From: Sphingomonas sp. AP4-R1
GTDB taxonomy: Bacteria; Pseudomonadota; Alphaproteobacteria; Sphingomonadales; Sphingomonadaceae
Length of the DNA: 64,000 bases
Assembly (NCBI RefSeq): GCF_013113735.1
Contig: NZ_CP053346.1
Coordinates: forward strand, 992,001-1,056,000
Reading direction: 5' to 3'
Below the pieces are notes generated by a model, which worked only from the letters and a program-made list of their open reading frames with translations, had not been told where the DNA came from and did not search any database. Both the position numbers and the translations under genes were made by a program. Within the stretch, counting starts at the first letter, position 1, and each line of letters begins with the position of its first letter. Below, one piece after another: positions 37,794 through 46,653 of this stretch.

Positions 37794-40390
37794 GCGACGA
37801 TATTCACCAGTCGATCGGGCACCACGATCACCTTCTTGGGCACCGCGCCCGCCAGTATGATCTGCACCTTCGGATTGGCGAGCGCCAGAGCCTCCAGCGC
37901 ATCCTTCGCGCTGCCCTTGGCGACCGAGATCGTATCGCGCAGCTTGCCGTTGACCTGCAGCGCGACCGTCACCTCGTCATCGACGAGCAGAGCCGGATCG
38001 AAAGCGGGCCAGGCCGCATCCGCGATCAGCCCCTCGCCGCCGACGCGCTCCCACGCCGATTCCGCCAGATGCGGGATCATCGGGCTGACGAGCAGGATCA
38101 GGGCACGCGCCGCCTCGGTCCGGTCGGGCGACGGCGCCGCCTTTTCCAGCGCGCCGACGAGCGTGAAGATCTTGGCGACCGCCTTGTTGAACTGCAGCGC
38201 CTCGATATCCTCGGCGATGCCCGCGATCGTGCGGTGGAGCAGCTTGCGGAGCGCGATGTCGCCGCCCTCGCCCGCCGTCCCGGTCGGCTCGGTCAGGCGC
38301 CACACGCGCTGGACGAGGCGCGCCGCGCCCTCGATCCCGGCCAGCGACCATTCCAGATCGCGCTCGGGCGGGCTGTCGGACAGCATGAACCAGCGGACGG
38401 CATCGGCGCCGTAGCGATCGAGAATGGGCGCGGGATCGACCACATTCTTCTTCGACTTCGACATCTTCTCGACGCGGCCGACATGGATCGGATGATCGGT
38501 GCCGGTCTGGAACAGGCCCTCGGGGCGGCGCTCGATCTCGTCGGTGGCGACCCAGCTGGAGACGGTGACCATATCCGTGCCCAGCGCCGCTTTCTCTTCG
38601 GCGGTGGCGGGCAGTTCGATCTTCGTCTGATAGGTTTCGTGCGTCACCATGCCCTGCGTGAACAGGCCGGTGAACGGCTCGGCGATATCGATCTTGCCGA
38701 TCCGCTTCAGCGCGCGCGTCCAGAAGCGGGCATAGAGCAGGTGCAGGATCGCATGCTCCACGCCGCCGATATACTGGCCTACGGGCAGCCAGCGCTCGGC
38801 CACGTCCTTGTCGAACGGCTTGTCGGCCGGGCCGCTGGCGAAGCGGATGAAATACCAGGAGGAATCCGCGAACGTATCGAGCGTGTCGGTCTCGCGCCGC
38901 GCGGGCTTGCCGCAGCTCGGGCAATCGACATGCTTCCAGGTCGGGTGCCGGTCGAGCGGATTGCCGGGAATGTCGAAGCTCACATCCTCGGGCAGCACCA
39001 CGGGCAGCTGCGCCTTGGGCACGGGCACGACGCCGCACGCCTCGCAGTGGATCACCGGGATCGGCGTGCCCCAGTAACGCTGGCGGCTGACGCCCCAGTC
39101 GCGCAGGCGGAAGACGGTGGTGCCGGTGCCCCAGCCTTCGCCCTCGGCGCGATCGATCACGGCGGCCTTGGCGTCCTCGGAAGCCATGCCGTCCAGGAAG
39201 CGCGAATTGACGATCAGGCCGGGCGCCGTGTCCGCCTCGTCCTGGATCGGCGCGTCCTTCTCGTCCGGAGACGCCGCGACGACGCGCGTGACGGGCAGCT
39301 GATATTTGCGCGCGAAATCCAGATCGCGCTGGTCATGCGCGGGCACGCCGAAGACGGCGCCCGTGCCATAGTCCATCAGCACGAAATTCGCGATGAAGAC
39401 CGGCAGCGTCCACGTCGGATCCAGCGGGTGGACCGCCGACAGGCCGGTGTCGAAACCCAGTTTCTCGGCCGTCTCGATCTCGGCCGCCGCCGTGCCGGTG
39501 CGGCGGCATTCGGCGATGAACGCCTCCAGCCCCGGCGTGCCCTGGGCGAGCAAAGCCTGCGCCAGCGGATGATCGACCGAAACCGCGACGAACGACGCGC
39601 CGAAGATCGTGTCCGGCCGCGTGGTGAACACCTCGACGTTCGGCAGCGGCCCGGATTCCAGCGCGAAACGGAAGCGCAGCCCTCTGGACCGTCCGATCCA
39701 ATTGGCCTGCATCAGCTTCACCTTGTCGGGCCAGTGATCGAGGCCATCCAGCCCGTCCAGCAGCTCGTCGGCGAAATCGGTGATCTTCAGGAACCACTGG
39801 CTGAGCTTGCGCCGCTCGACCAGAGCGCCGGAGCGCCAGCCGCGCCCGTCGATCACCTGCTCGTTGGCCAGCACGGTCATGTCGACCGGGTCCCAGTTGA
39901 CCGCGCTTTCCTTGCGATAGACGAGGCCCGCCGCGAACATGTCGAGGAACAGCGCCTGCTCCTGACCGTAATAATCGGGCTCGCAGGTGGCGAGTTCGCG
40001 GCTCCAGTCGAGCGCGAAGCCGATCCGCTTCAGTTGGGCCTTCATCGCCTCGATATTCTGGCGGGTCCAGGCGCCGGGATGGACCTTCTTCTCCATCGCC
40101 GCATTTTCGGCGGGCATGCCGAAGGCGTCCCAGCCCATCGGGTGGAGCACCTCATGCCCCGTCATCCGCCGGAAGCGGGCGAGCACGTCCCCCATCGTAT
40201 AATTGCGGACATGCCCCATGTGGATGCGCCCCGAGGGATAGGGAAACATCTCCAGCACGTAGCTCTTGGGCTTGGGGCTGTTATCGTCGGCGTGGAAGGT
40301 GCCACGTTCGGCCCACGCCTGCTGCCAGCGGCCATCGGCCGCGACGGGATCGAAACGCGCGCGATCCGCGGCTGTCCGGTCTTCGGTCAT
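37790..40390 (-). CDS. leuS: Leucyl-tRNA synthetase
   Basis: Charges tRNA-Leu. The protein is 866 residues. The HIGH-type motif is HMGH (57-60), the editing domain lies between about 225 and 420, Cys pairs (CEACG, CPSCG) lie in the catalytic core, and KMSKS is at 642-646. It has the normal size and no disruption. It is the upstream gene of leuS-lptE-holA; a DUF3576 gene ends 7 bases before it. Confidence 0.97.
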   Translation of the reverse strand: MTEDRTAADRARFDPVAADGRWQQAWAERGTFHADDNSPKPKSYVLEMFPYPSGRIHMGHVRNYTMGDVLARFRRMTGHEVLHPMGWDAFGMPAENAAMEKKVHPGAWTRQNIEAMKAQLKRIGFALDWSRELATCEPDYYGQEQALFLDMFAAGLVYRKESAVNWDPVDMTVLANEQVIDGRGWRSGALVERRKLSQWFLKITDFADELLDGLDGLDHWPDKVKLMQANWIGRSRGLRFRFALESGPLPNVEVFTTRPDTIFGASFVAVSVDHPLAQALLAQGTPGLEAFIAECRRTGTAAAEIETAEKLGFDTGLSAVHPLDPTWTLPVFIANFVLMDYGTGAVFGVPAHDQRDLDFARKYQLPVTRVVAASPDEKDAPIQDEADTAPGLIVNSRFLDGMASEDAKAAVIDRAEGEGWGTGTTVFRLRDWGVSRQRYWGTPIPVIHCEACGVVPVPKAQLPVVLPEDVSFDIPGNPLDRHPTWKHVDCPSCGKPARRETDTLDTFADSSWYFIRFASGPADKPFDKDVAERWLPVGQYIGGVEHAILHLLYARFWTRALKRIGKIDIAEPFTGLFTQGMVTHETYQTKIELPATAEEKAALGTDMVTVSSWVATDEIERRPEGLFQTGTDHPIHVGRVEKMSKSKKNVVDPAPILDRYGADAVRWFMLSDSPPERDLEWSLAGIEGAARLVQRVWRLTEPTGTAGEGGDIALRKLLHRTIAGIAEDIEALQFNKAVAKIFTLVGALEKAAPSPDRTEAARALILLVSPMIPHLAESAWERVGGEGLIADAAWPAFDPALLVDDEVTVALQVNGKLRDTISVAKGSAKDALEALALANPKVQIILAGAVPKKVIVVPDRLVNIVA

Positions 40391-40397
40391 GACGGGA

Positions 40398-40871
40398 TCA
40401 GCCGGCGGCGTTGCGCCGCAGGTCGCGCGCCTTCTGGAGGATCACTTCCTCCAGCTTCTGGTTGGTGCCGGCGGCGACGGACGTATCCACCCACTGGCCG
40501 TTCTGCAGAACCTGGCGCGCGGTGGAGACGCGGATCGCGTCGGCGCGCAGATCCTGATCCAGGATCGAGACCGAGGCCTTCATCCGCTCCGTCTGCACGG
40601 CCGGGTTCACATACCATTCGGTGACGATCACGCCGCCGTTCGAATCCGTGTGCGCGATCGTCATGAACGAGAGCGTGTCGAGCGTCGCGCGCCACAGATA
40701 GGCGTTCACGCCGATCGTGGTGATCCGCGCGGGCGCCAGCTCCTTCACGGCCGCCTTTTTCTTGTCGTGATGGCCGAACAGGCCGCCTCCGCAGGCGGCG
40801 AGGCTCGCGCAGAGGGCGAGGCCGGTGGCAATGCGGGCAACACGGATCATGGAGCGAAAACCTTGGGACAT
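40398..40871 (-). CDS. DUF3576 family lipoprotein
   Basis: A 157-residue lipoprotein of unknown function. The lipobox LAACG follows a hydrophobic stretch. The conserved core [16 protein letters not shown] and [10 protein letters not shown] match DUF3576, as does the [17 protein letters not shown] segment. The ATG at 40871 is chosen; an in-frame ATG at 40850 gives a shorter signal. It is likely the first gene of the leftward leuS operon. Confidence 0.85.
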   Translation of the reverse strand: MSQGFRSMIRVARIATGLALCASLAACGGGLFGHHDKKKAAVKELAPARITTIGVNAYLWRATLDTLSFMTIAHTDSNGGVIVTEWYVNPAVQTERMKASVSILDQDLRADAIRVSTARQVLQNGQWVDTSVAAGTNQKLEEVILQKARDLRRNAAG

Positions 40872-40959
40872 GGCTTGCGGAAGTCCGGCACCGTTATAGA
40901 TGGCGCGGCAAGGCCGCAAGCGCGGCCCGTCGCAGCCCCCTCGGCGTGAGGCGTCACTC

Positions 40960-40968
40960 TGTGGATAA
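40960..40968 (-). other. Isolated perfect DnaA box
   Basis: TGTGGATAA, the reverse complement of TTATCCACA, in the divergent gap between DUF3576 and the gene at 41061. AGCTGCAAC and AGCTGCAAA repeats follow it. Confidence 0.55.
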
Positions 40969-41060
40969 GCTGCAACAGCTGCAAAAGATTCCATAATGGA
41001 TGTGGAACGTTAAGCGGGCTCCATGGTAGGCGCCAAGCTCATTGGGGTGATTCTGGTGTG

Positions 41061-41774
41061 ATGCGCGATTTGGCGATCAGGTTGGCGAAGTGGGGCGGCG
41101 CGCTTGCGTTCGTCGCCGCTCTGTCGTCCGCGCCTGCCGAATCCCGCTCGCCGCGCGTGAAGACCAGCAACAAGACCGCGGTGATGAACGGTGCCGGATT
41201 CGGTGCCTTCACCCCGGCCGCCGCCGATCCCCGCCTCGCCGCCGCCTTCGCGCGCAGCGGCCTCGGCACCTCGAATTTCGCGGGCGGCGCGTTCCGCTTC
41301 ACGCCGGGCACGCCCACGAAGAGCCGCGCCGTCACGGTGGCGATGCGCTCGCGCGTCGTCACGAAGGCGGATGCCGCGCGCAATCTGCAGATCTCCAGCG
41401 ATATCGCGCCCTCCGCCTACAGCCTCGGCATGTCGGTGGGCTGGAAGCGGTTCGCCATTTCCGGCGACATGTCGCGCACGGATGGCGGCCTGATGCCGGA
41501 CGGCCGCGAATCGGCCGATATCGGCTTCGCTTATTATGGCCGCCGCTGGGCGACGAAGCTGGATCTGGGCGCCGAGCGCTCGACCGATCGGCCTCCGGTG
41601 GTCGGAATCGATCAGAGCTGGTCGCTGGGCCTGGGCACCACATACTCGCTCACCCACAATCTCGATGTGACGGGTGGCGTTCGCTATCGCGCGCAGCGGG
41701 ACCAGTTCCAGTCGCTGGTCGATGATCGCCGCGACAGCCAGTCCGTCTATCTGGGCACTACCTTCCGCTTCTGA
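41061..41774 (+). CDS. Predicted outer-membrane beta-barrel protein
   Basis: A 237-residue protein with an N-terminal export signal (residues 1-28) and alternating amphipathic strands in its second half (SLGMSVGWKRFAISGDMS, ADIGFAYYGRRWATKLDLGAE, NLDVTGGVRYRAQRD). The C-terminus TFRF ends in phenylalanine, the recognised BAM signature. Function is unknown. The ATG at 41061 is preferred over the adjoining GTG at 41058. Confidence 0.75.
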   Translation: MRDLAIRLAKWGGALAFVAALSSAPAESRSPRVKTSNKTAVMNGAGFGAFTPAAADPRLAAAFARSGLGTSNFAGGAFRFTPGTPTKSRAVTVAMRSRVVTKADAARNLQISSDIAPSAYSLGMSVGWKRFAISGDMSRTDGGLMPDGRESADIGFAYYGRRWATKLDLGAERSTDRPPVVGIDQSWSLGLGTTYSLTHNLDVTGGVRYRAQRDQFQSLVDDRRDSQSVYLGTTFRF

Positions 41775-41791
41775 TTTTTGAGCGGTCCGGG

Positions 41792-42334
41792 TTATCCGCC
41801 CCAGGCATCGATCCCGGCCCAGCCTGACGCGCCGAGCGCGATCAATCTGCGATAGCGGCGCGCGGACATTCCGCCGAGCGCGATCACCCTGATTCCCGCC
41901 TCTCTGGCGATCCGCGCGAACCCGATCGGGCCGAGCGTCGCGGCACCGGGGTGAGAGCGTGTCGGGAAGACGGGCGAGACGAAGACCAGATCCGCTCCTG
42001 CCCGGCGCGCGGTCTCCATTTCGCGCAGGTCATGCACGGGCGCGGTACGGAGCATGAGGCGCGGGAGCCGCCTGGATCCACGACCATGCCACCCATCCGC
42101 GCGCCAGCCGATCGCGTCGCGCGGATCGCCGGCGAGGATCAGCACGAGCCCCCGCGCGCGCGCGATCCGACGGACCCGATCGAACCGGGCGCGGCGTTGT
42201 CCGTGCGGGGTCGCATGATGGCGGAAGACGATTCCCGCCCCGCGCGGCAGGCGGTGAAGCACCCGCTCCAGAGCCGCATCGGCGCGCTCGTCGGTCATCA
42301 GCCAGAGCGTCGGCACGGGTTGGCGGGCGGGCAT
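41792..42334 (-). CDS. Thiamine-phosphate synthase/TenI-like protein
   Basis: A 180-residue TIM-barrel domain of the ThiE/TenI family. The C-terminal half has ADLVFVSPVFPTRSHPGA, LGPIGFARIA and VIALGGMSA, which match the phosphate-binding part. The N-terminal half is more divergent and the protein is shorter than typical ThiE (about 210), so enzymatic activity is unsure. It is divergent from yggS with only 21 bases between start codons. Confidence 0.75.
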   Translation of the reverse strand: MPARQPVPTLWLMTDERADAALERVLHRLPRGAGIVFRHHATPHGQRRARFDRVRRIARARGLVLILAGDPRDAIGWRADGWHGRGSRRLPRLMLRTAPVHDLREMETARRAGADLVFVSPVFPTRSHPGAATLGPIGFARIAREAGIRVIALGGMSARRYRRLIALGASGWAGIDAWGG

Positions 42335-42359
42335 GGCGCCACCTATAGGGGCGCCATGC
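42331..42359. promoter_or_regulatory. Symmetric promoter/inverted repeat spanning two start codons
   Basis: GCATGGCGCC (42331-42340) and GGCGCCATGC (42350-42359) are exact inverted arms. Both ATGs of the divergent genes lie inside the arms. The centre CCTATAGG (42342-42349) is itself a palindrome and offers a TATAGG -10 in both directions, 6-7 bases before each ATG. TTGGCG at 42320-42325 could be a -35 for yggS. Confidence 0.55.
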
Positions 42360-43033
42360 CCCAGCCCGAAACCCAGACCGCCGCCGAACGCCTCGACCTT
42401 GTCCGCACCGCCCTCGCGCGCTCGGCTGCCCTTGGTGGACGTAAGGCCGATGCGGTCGAACTGATCGCTATTTCCAAGACGCATGAGGCCGGGGCGATCC
42501 TGCCGGTGCTGGAAGCGGGCCAGCGCAGCTTCGGCGAGAATCGCGTGCAGGAAGCGGAGGCGAAATGGCCTGCGCTGAAGGCGCTCTATCCCGATGTGCG
42601 GCTGCACCTTGTCGGCCAGCTCCAGTCGAACAAGGCCGCGCAGGCGGTGGCGTTGTTCGATGCGATCCACGGCGTCGATCGCCCGTCGCTGGTGACGGCG
42701 CTCGCCGCGGCGATGGCCGCCGCGGGCAAGCGCCCGGATTGCTATGTGCAGGTGAATATCGGGGAGGAGCCGCAGAAAGGCGGCTGCGCGATCGCCGATC
42801 TGCCCGGGCTGCTGGATCAGGCGCGGGGGGCGGGCCTGCCCGTCGTCGGCCTGATGGCGGTGCCGCCCGCCGATGTGGAGCCCGCCCCTTATTTCGCGCT
42901 GCTGGCGGAGCAGGCCAAGCGCCACGGCCTCGACGGCCTCAGCATGGGCATGTCGGGCGATTATGAAACGGCGGCGCTGATCGGCGCGACCTGCGTGCGT
43001 GTGGGTACGGCGCTGTTCGGCGGGCGGCGCTGA
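42356..43033 (+). CDS. yggS: YggS family PLP-binding protein
   Basis: PLP homeostasis protein (PLPBP/PROSC family), 225 residues, an alanine-racemase-like barrel without its second domain. The PLP lysine is in AISKTH near residue 43. FGENRVQEAEAKW and VGLMAVPP are hallmark blocks, and the C-terminal SMGMSGDYETAALIGATCVRVGTALFG is complete. The ATG at 42356 may be at the 5' end of its mRNA. Confidence 0.94.
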   Translation: MPQPETQTAAERLDLVRTALARSAALGGRKADAVELIAISKTHEAGAILPVLEAGQRSFGENRVQEAEAKWPALKALYPDVRLHLVGQLQSNKAAQAVALFDAIHGVDRPSLVTALAAAMAAAGKRPDCYVQVNIGEEPQKGGCAIADLPGLLDQARGAGLPVVGLMAVPPADVEPAPYFALLAEQAKRHGLDGLSMGMSGDYETAALIGATCVRVGTALFGGRR

Positions 43034-43058
43034 GCCCCTTTTTCAGAAACGACATCGT

Positions 43059-43132
43059 ATTCCTGCGAATGCAGGAATCCAGAGCTACGAACGCTGCTTT
43101 TGAAGCCTTGGGCTCCTGCGTTCGTAGGAGCA
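43059..43132. repeat. Intergenic palindromic repeat, family A copy 3
   Basis: The left hairpin ATTCCTGC-gaat-GCAGGAAT (43059-43078) and the right hairpin around GCTCCTGCG...GTAGGAGC (43112-43131) flank the same spacer core as the copies at 5190 and 15967. It lies between convergent yggS and the L,D-transpeptidase gene. Confidence 0.87.
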
Positions 43133-43144
43133 CGGTGCTTGCTC

Positions 43145-43645
43145 TCAGGCGATCCGCAGCATCTCGCCCGGTGTGAGCCGCTCGACCAGCGCGATCAGAT
43201 CGTCTTTCGCCACCGCCACGCAGCCCTCGGTCGTGGCCTTATCCCGCCAGCAATGGAGGAAGATCGCGCTGCCGAGGCCGGGCACGGGCGGCGCATCGTT
43301 ATGGCCGAGAATCACGATCAGATCGTAGAGCCCGTCCTCCCGCCACAGCCGTTCGGCCGAGAAGGCATGGGGATGACGGACGGCCCGGTTGTAGGCCGGA
43401 TCGGCGGGATCGTCGGACCAGCCATCGTCGGGGCGGATCCAGCGCCACGGCAGAGCCGTGCGGATCGGGCCGACACGATCGGGGCGCAGCAGCAGCGCGC
43501 GGATCGGCCAGTCGCCCAGAGGCGTCGCGCCGTCGCCCTCCCTCTTATCCGCCGCCGCGATCGTGCCGCCGCGCCCGATCGCGCAGGTTATGTCACCGGT
43601 CGGCCCGCGCAACAGGCCCGCGCGGGTATCGGCGACCCACGTCAC
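43145..43645 (-). CDS. L,D-transpeptidase (YkuD) family protein
   Basis: A 166-residue YkuD-type catalytic domain. The active site [15 protein letters not shown] has His131 and Cys142 with the expected spacing, and [20 protein letters not shown] precedes it. No signal peptide is seen at the GTG start (43645), which is unusual as the family normally works in the periplasm. The start overlaps the ribA stop (GTGA). Confidence 0.88.
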   Translation of the reverse strand: MTWVADTRAGLLRGPTGDITCAIGRGGTIAAADKREGDGATPLGDWPIRALLLRPDRVGPIRTALPWRWIRPDDGWSDDPADPAYNRAVRHPHAFSAERLWREDGLYDLIVILGHNDAPPVPGLGSAIFLHCWRDKATTEGCVAVAKDDLIALVERLTPGEMLRIA

Positions 43646-44712
43646 AGCAGATGGCCGGTCCGGTCGCGCTTCACGTCGAGATAATGGGCGTTGTGGGGAT
43701 TGGAGGGCAAGGCCAGCGGCAGCCGCTCCACCACCGCGATGCCCCTCGCCTCCAGCCCCGCCACCTTGGCGGGATTGTTGGTCAGCAGGCGGATGCGCTC
43801 CTGCCCCAGCAGGTTCAGCATCCGCGCCGCCACGCCGAAATCGCGCGCGTCGATCGCGAAGCCCAGCCGCAGATTGGCGTCGACCGTGTCGAAGCCCTGA
43901 TCCTGCAGCGCATAAGCGCGCAATTTGTTGACGAGGCCGATGCCGCGCCCCTCCTGCCGCAGATAGAGCAGGATTCCCCAGCCCACGCCGGCAATCTCCC
44001 GCAACGCCTCGGCCAGCTGCGGACCGCAATCGCACTTCAGGCTCCCCAGCACGTCGCCGGTCAGACATTCGCTGTGGAGGCGGACGAGCGGCGGCGTGCC
44101 GTCGGGCGTGCCGATGATCAGCGCGACATGCTCGGTGGAATCGGCCGGACCACGGAAGGCGACGATCTCGGCCTTTTCCGCCGCCGTCACGGGCAGGCGC
44201 GCGCGCGCCGCGATGGCGAGGTTGGTGGGCTCCTCATAGGCCTGAACGGCGGCGGTGGAGACGGTCGCCCCCCCCTCGCCTGCGCCATCGCGTACGAACA
44301 CGGCCGGCAGCAGCCCCGCGAGACGCGCCAGCGCCAGCGCGGCGGTGGCCGCATCGGGATCGGTCAGCGGCGTCGTGCGATAGGGGCCCTTGAGCGGGGT
44401 GGCGAGGTCGCCCGCCGGGTCGGCCAGCGCGAGGGCTGCGGGGAGATCCAGCCAGCGCACCCGCTCGATCCGCACCGGCAGGCCGGGCGTTGCGGCATCG
44501 CGCTGGTTGGCGAGCTTCAGCACGGTCGCGCGGTGCGAGGAAAGCAGCAGGTCGGCCGAGCCATCGGCATCGTAGGCGGCGAGGCGAATATCGTCGGCGG
44601 TTTCCACGGCGAGGATCGTGACCGCCCCCGCCCCGCTCGTGATCGTGACGGGCCAGCCGCGTCGGAGTGCATCGATCGCCTGCGCCGCCGCGCGTGGATC
44701 CGCGCCGCTCAC
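43642..44712 (-). CDS. ribA: GTP cyclohydrolase II with divergent N-terminal domain
   Basis: First enzyme of riboflavin synthesis, opening the ring of GTP. The protein is 356 residues from the GTG at 44712. The C-terminal catalytic half has [18 protein letters not shown] (zinc-binding Cys residues) and RQEGRGIGL. The N-terminal 160 residues do not match GCHII and are probably a degenerate DHBP-synthase-like or regulatory domain, as often found in alphaproteobacterial RibA. Start overlaps xth stop, stop overlaps the L,D-transpeptidase start. Confidence 0.93.
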   Translation of the reverse strand: MSGADPRAAAQAIDALRRGWPVTITSGAGAVTILAVETADDIRLAAYDADGSADLLLSSHRATVLKLANQRDAATPGLPVRIERVRWLDLPAALALADPAGDLATPLKGPYRTTPLTDPDAATAALALARLAGLLPAVFVRDGAGEGGATVSTAAVQAYEEPTNLAIAARARLPVTAAEKAEIVAFRGPADSTEHVALIIGTPDGTPPLVRLHSECLTGDVLGSLKCDCGPQLAEALREIAGVGWGILLYLRQEGRGIGLVNKLRAYALQDQGFDTVDANLRLGFAIDARDFGVAARMLNLLGQERIRLLTNNPAKVAGLEARGIAVVERLPLALPSNPHNAHYLDVKRDRTGHLL

Positions 44713-45512
44713 ACCTCGAACTCCGTCACCAGCGGCACATGGTCCGAGGGCTTCAGCCAGTTGCGGCAGGCTTCGTGCACCTTGTGCGCGGTGGCTTTCG
44801 CCGCGAGCGACGGGGTCGCCCACATATGGTCCAGTCGGCGGCCGCGATCGTTCACGGTCCAGTCGGGTGAGCGATAGCTCCACCACGTATGCAGCCGCGC
44901 GGGCGCGGGATAGAAATGGCGGCCGAGATCGACCCAGTCATGCGCGTCCTGCAGTCGGCCGAGCGCGGCGACCTCGACGGGTGTGTGGCTGACGACGTCG
45001 AGCAACTGCTTGTGGCTCCACACGTCGGATTCCAGCGGTGCGATGTTGAAGTCACCCACCATCAGGGTCGGCTCGGTCAGGCAGCGCGACCATTCGGTCA
45101 TGCGCTCGACGAAGGCCAGCTTCTGCGCGAATTTGGGATTGAGCGCGGGATCGGGAATGTCGCCACCTGCAGGCACATAGACATTTTCCAGCCGGAAGCC
45201 CGCCTCCAGCCACACGCCCACATGGCGGGCCTCGCCATTATCCTGCCAGTCGTAGCGCCAGCAGGCGTCGGAGGCGTCGCGGAACGGCACCTTGCTCAGG
45301 ATCGCCACGCCGTGATGCATGCGCTGGCCGTGCAGCCGCTGGTGGACATAGCCCAGCTTGCGGAATGGATCGGCGGGGAAGACGTCGTCGGCCGCCTTGG
45401 TTTCCTGCAGGCACAGAACGTCCGGTTGTTCGTCGCGCAGAAACTGTTCGACGATCCCGATCCGCGCCCGCACCGAATTGATATTCCACGAAGCGATCTT
45501 GAGGGCTGTCAT
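44709..45512 (-). CDS. xth: Exodeoxyribonuclease III
   Basis: AP endonuclease and 3'-exonuclease of base-excision repair, 267 residues. [28 protein letters not shown] and the C-terminal DHVPL are the four conserved blocks of the exonuclease III fold. ATG at 45512; the upstream frame runs into intergenic repeats. It is the first gene of xth-ribA-ldt. Confidence 0.95.
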   Translation of the reverse strand: MTALKIASWNINSVRARIGIVEQFLRDEQPDVLCLQETKAADDVFPADPFRKLGYVHQRLHGQRMHHGVAILSKVPFRDASDACWRYDWQDNGEARHVGVWLEAGFRLENVYVPAGGDIPDPALNPKFAQKLAFVERMTEWSRCLTEPTLMVGDFNIAPLESDVWSHKQLLDVVSHTPVEVAALGRLQDAHDWVDLGRHFYPAPARLHTWWSYRSPDWTVNDRGRRLDHMWATPSLAAKATAHKVHEACRNWLKPSDHVPLVTEFEV

Positions 45513-45590
45513 AGGCGGGCGATGTAGCGACGCGCCGGGCGTTTCGCCAGCGGGCGGCGAATCACGATTCGTCGCCTGCCTTTTTTCCGT

Positions 45591-45680
45591 CACGCCAGCG
45601 CAGGCTGGCATCTTTTCCGGTTGAGGCGCGAACGGGGGGTGTGTCTCCGCCGCCGGCAGATGCCAGCCTGCGTTGGCGTG
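45591..45680. repeat. Inverted repeat, 'CACGCCAGCGCAGGCTGGC' type
   Basis: CACGCCAGCGCAGGCTGGCATC (45591-45612) is matched by its reverse complement with one mismatch at 45659-45680. The interior is GC-rich. The 473-bp gap 45513-45985 between xth and lolA otherwise shows only further palindromes and no believable gene. Confidence 0.85.
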
Positions 45681-45822
45681 ACGGATGGGGAGGGAGCCGA
45701 AAGGAAATGCCATCGGGCCAAAGGCCCGCAAGGCCGAATGGCCGCCCGGACCCGCGCAGCGGGGAGGATAGCCAAGCGGGCGAATGCCCGCGCCGGCGCC
45801 GGAGGCTCAGCAAAAACAGAAT

Positions 45823-45854
45823 GGCCCTCGCTCCGGGGGCTTGGAGCGAGGGCC
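45823..45854 (-). terminator. Intrinsic terminator of lolA
   Basis: A perfect 12-bp stem, GGCCCTCGCTCC and GGAGCGAGGGCC, with an 8-base loop. Read leftward it is followed by ATTCTGTTTTTG, a T-rich tail. It lies 130 bases after the lolA stop on the minus strand. Confidence 0.8.
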
Positions 45855-45985
45855 GACCTGGCGTTCGTCACGCAGGCAGGTAGCGGAGCATATTGTCCTC
45901 GGGAACAGGGGGGAATCCGAGGAGCGGCTCCGCGACCGCAAAACTCATTTAGGACAGGGGACCTGTCGCGAACATGAATGGGTGA

Positions 45986-46603
45986 TCAGCGTCCGCGATT
46001 TTGCGGGCGCGGGTCGCGCCACAGGAACGTTCTGTCGTTGATGTCCATGCCGAACTGCTGATCGGAGAGGACGACGGTCGATCGATTGCCCTGCGCGTCG
46101 ATCACCGTCCAGCCTGCCAGCATCAGCCCACCAGGGGCGTTCGGTGCCTTGGTGAAGCCGATCGTGATCGTGCCGAATTCGGGATGCTTGGCATCCTTGC
46201 CCTCCACGAGGATGCGGCCCGGCGGGGCGGGAATCAGTTTCCCATATTGGGAAAGATCGCGATTCGGATCGATCAGCGCGCCGAGCGGCGAATTGCCGAT
46301 CGGCCAGCGCGACACCTGGTTTACCTTATAGTCGATGAACGTCAGCGCCTTGCCGTCGCCCACGATCAGCAGCGGCACGCCCTTCTCATATTGGAAGCGG
46401 ATCTTGCCGGGGCGCTTCAACGACAGCACGCCGCCGCGCGAATGGCCGGTGGCGTCGATCTGCGTGAAATTGGCGGTCATCGTGGTGATGGCGCGCAGAT
46501 GCGCCTGCACCTGCGCCAGTTCGGGGGCGGGCACCGGCGCCGCGACAAGCATCGCGGGCGCGGCGAAGGCGGCGATCGAGGCCGCTGCGAGATATCGGAT
46601 CAT
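45986..46603 (-). CDS. lolA: Outer-membrane lipoprotein carrier protein LolA
   Basis: Periplasmic chaperone carrying lipoproteins to the outer membrane. The protein is 205 residues with a signal peptide ending near AAPVPA (residue 22-26). The core MTANFTQIDATGHSRGGVLSLKRPGKIRFQY is typical of LolA. ATG at 46603. It is followed by an intrinsic terminator. Confidence 0.92.
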   Translation of the reverse strand: MIRYLAAASIAAFAAPAMLVAAPVPAPELAQVQAHLRAITTMTANFTQIDATGHSRGGVLSLKRPGKIRFQYEKGVPLLIVGDGKALTFIDYKVNQVSRWPIGNSPLGALIDPNRDLSQYGKLIPAPPGRILVEGKDAKHPEFGTITIGFTKAPNAPGGLMLAGWTVIDAQGNRSTVVLSDQQFGMDINDRTFLWRDPRPQNRGR

Positions 46604-46653
46604 GGAAACTCAGTCGCTGGAAGGGCTTGAACCGCCACTGAACCCGCGGCCGA

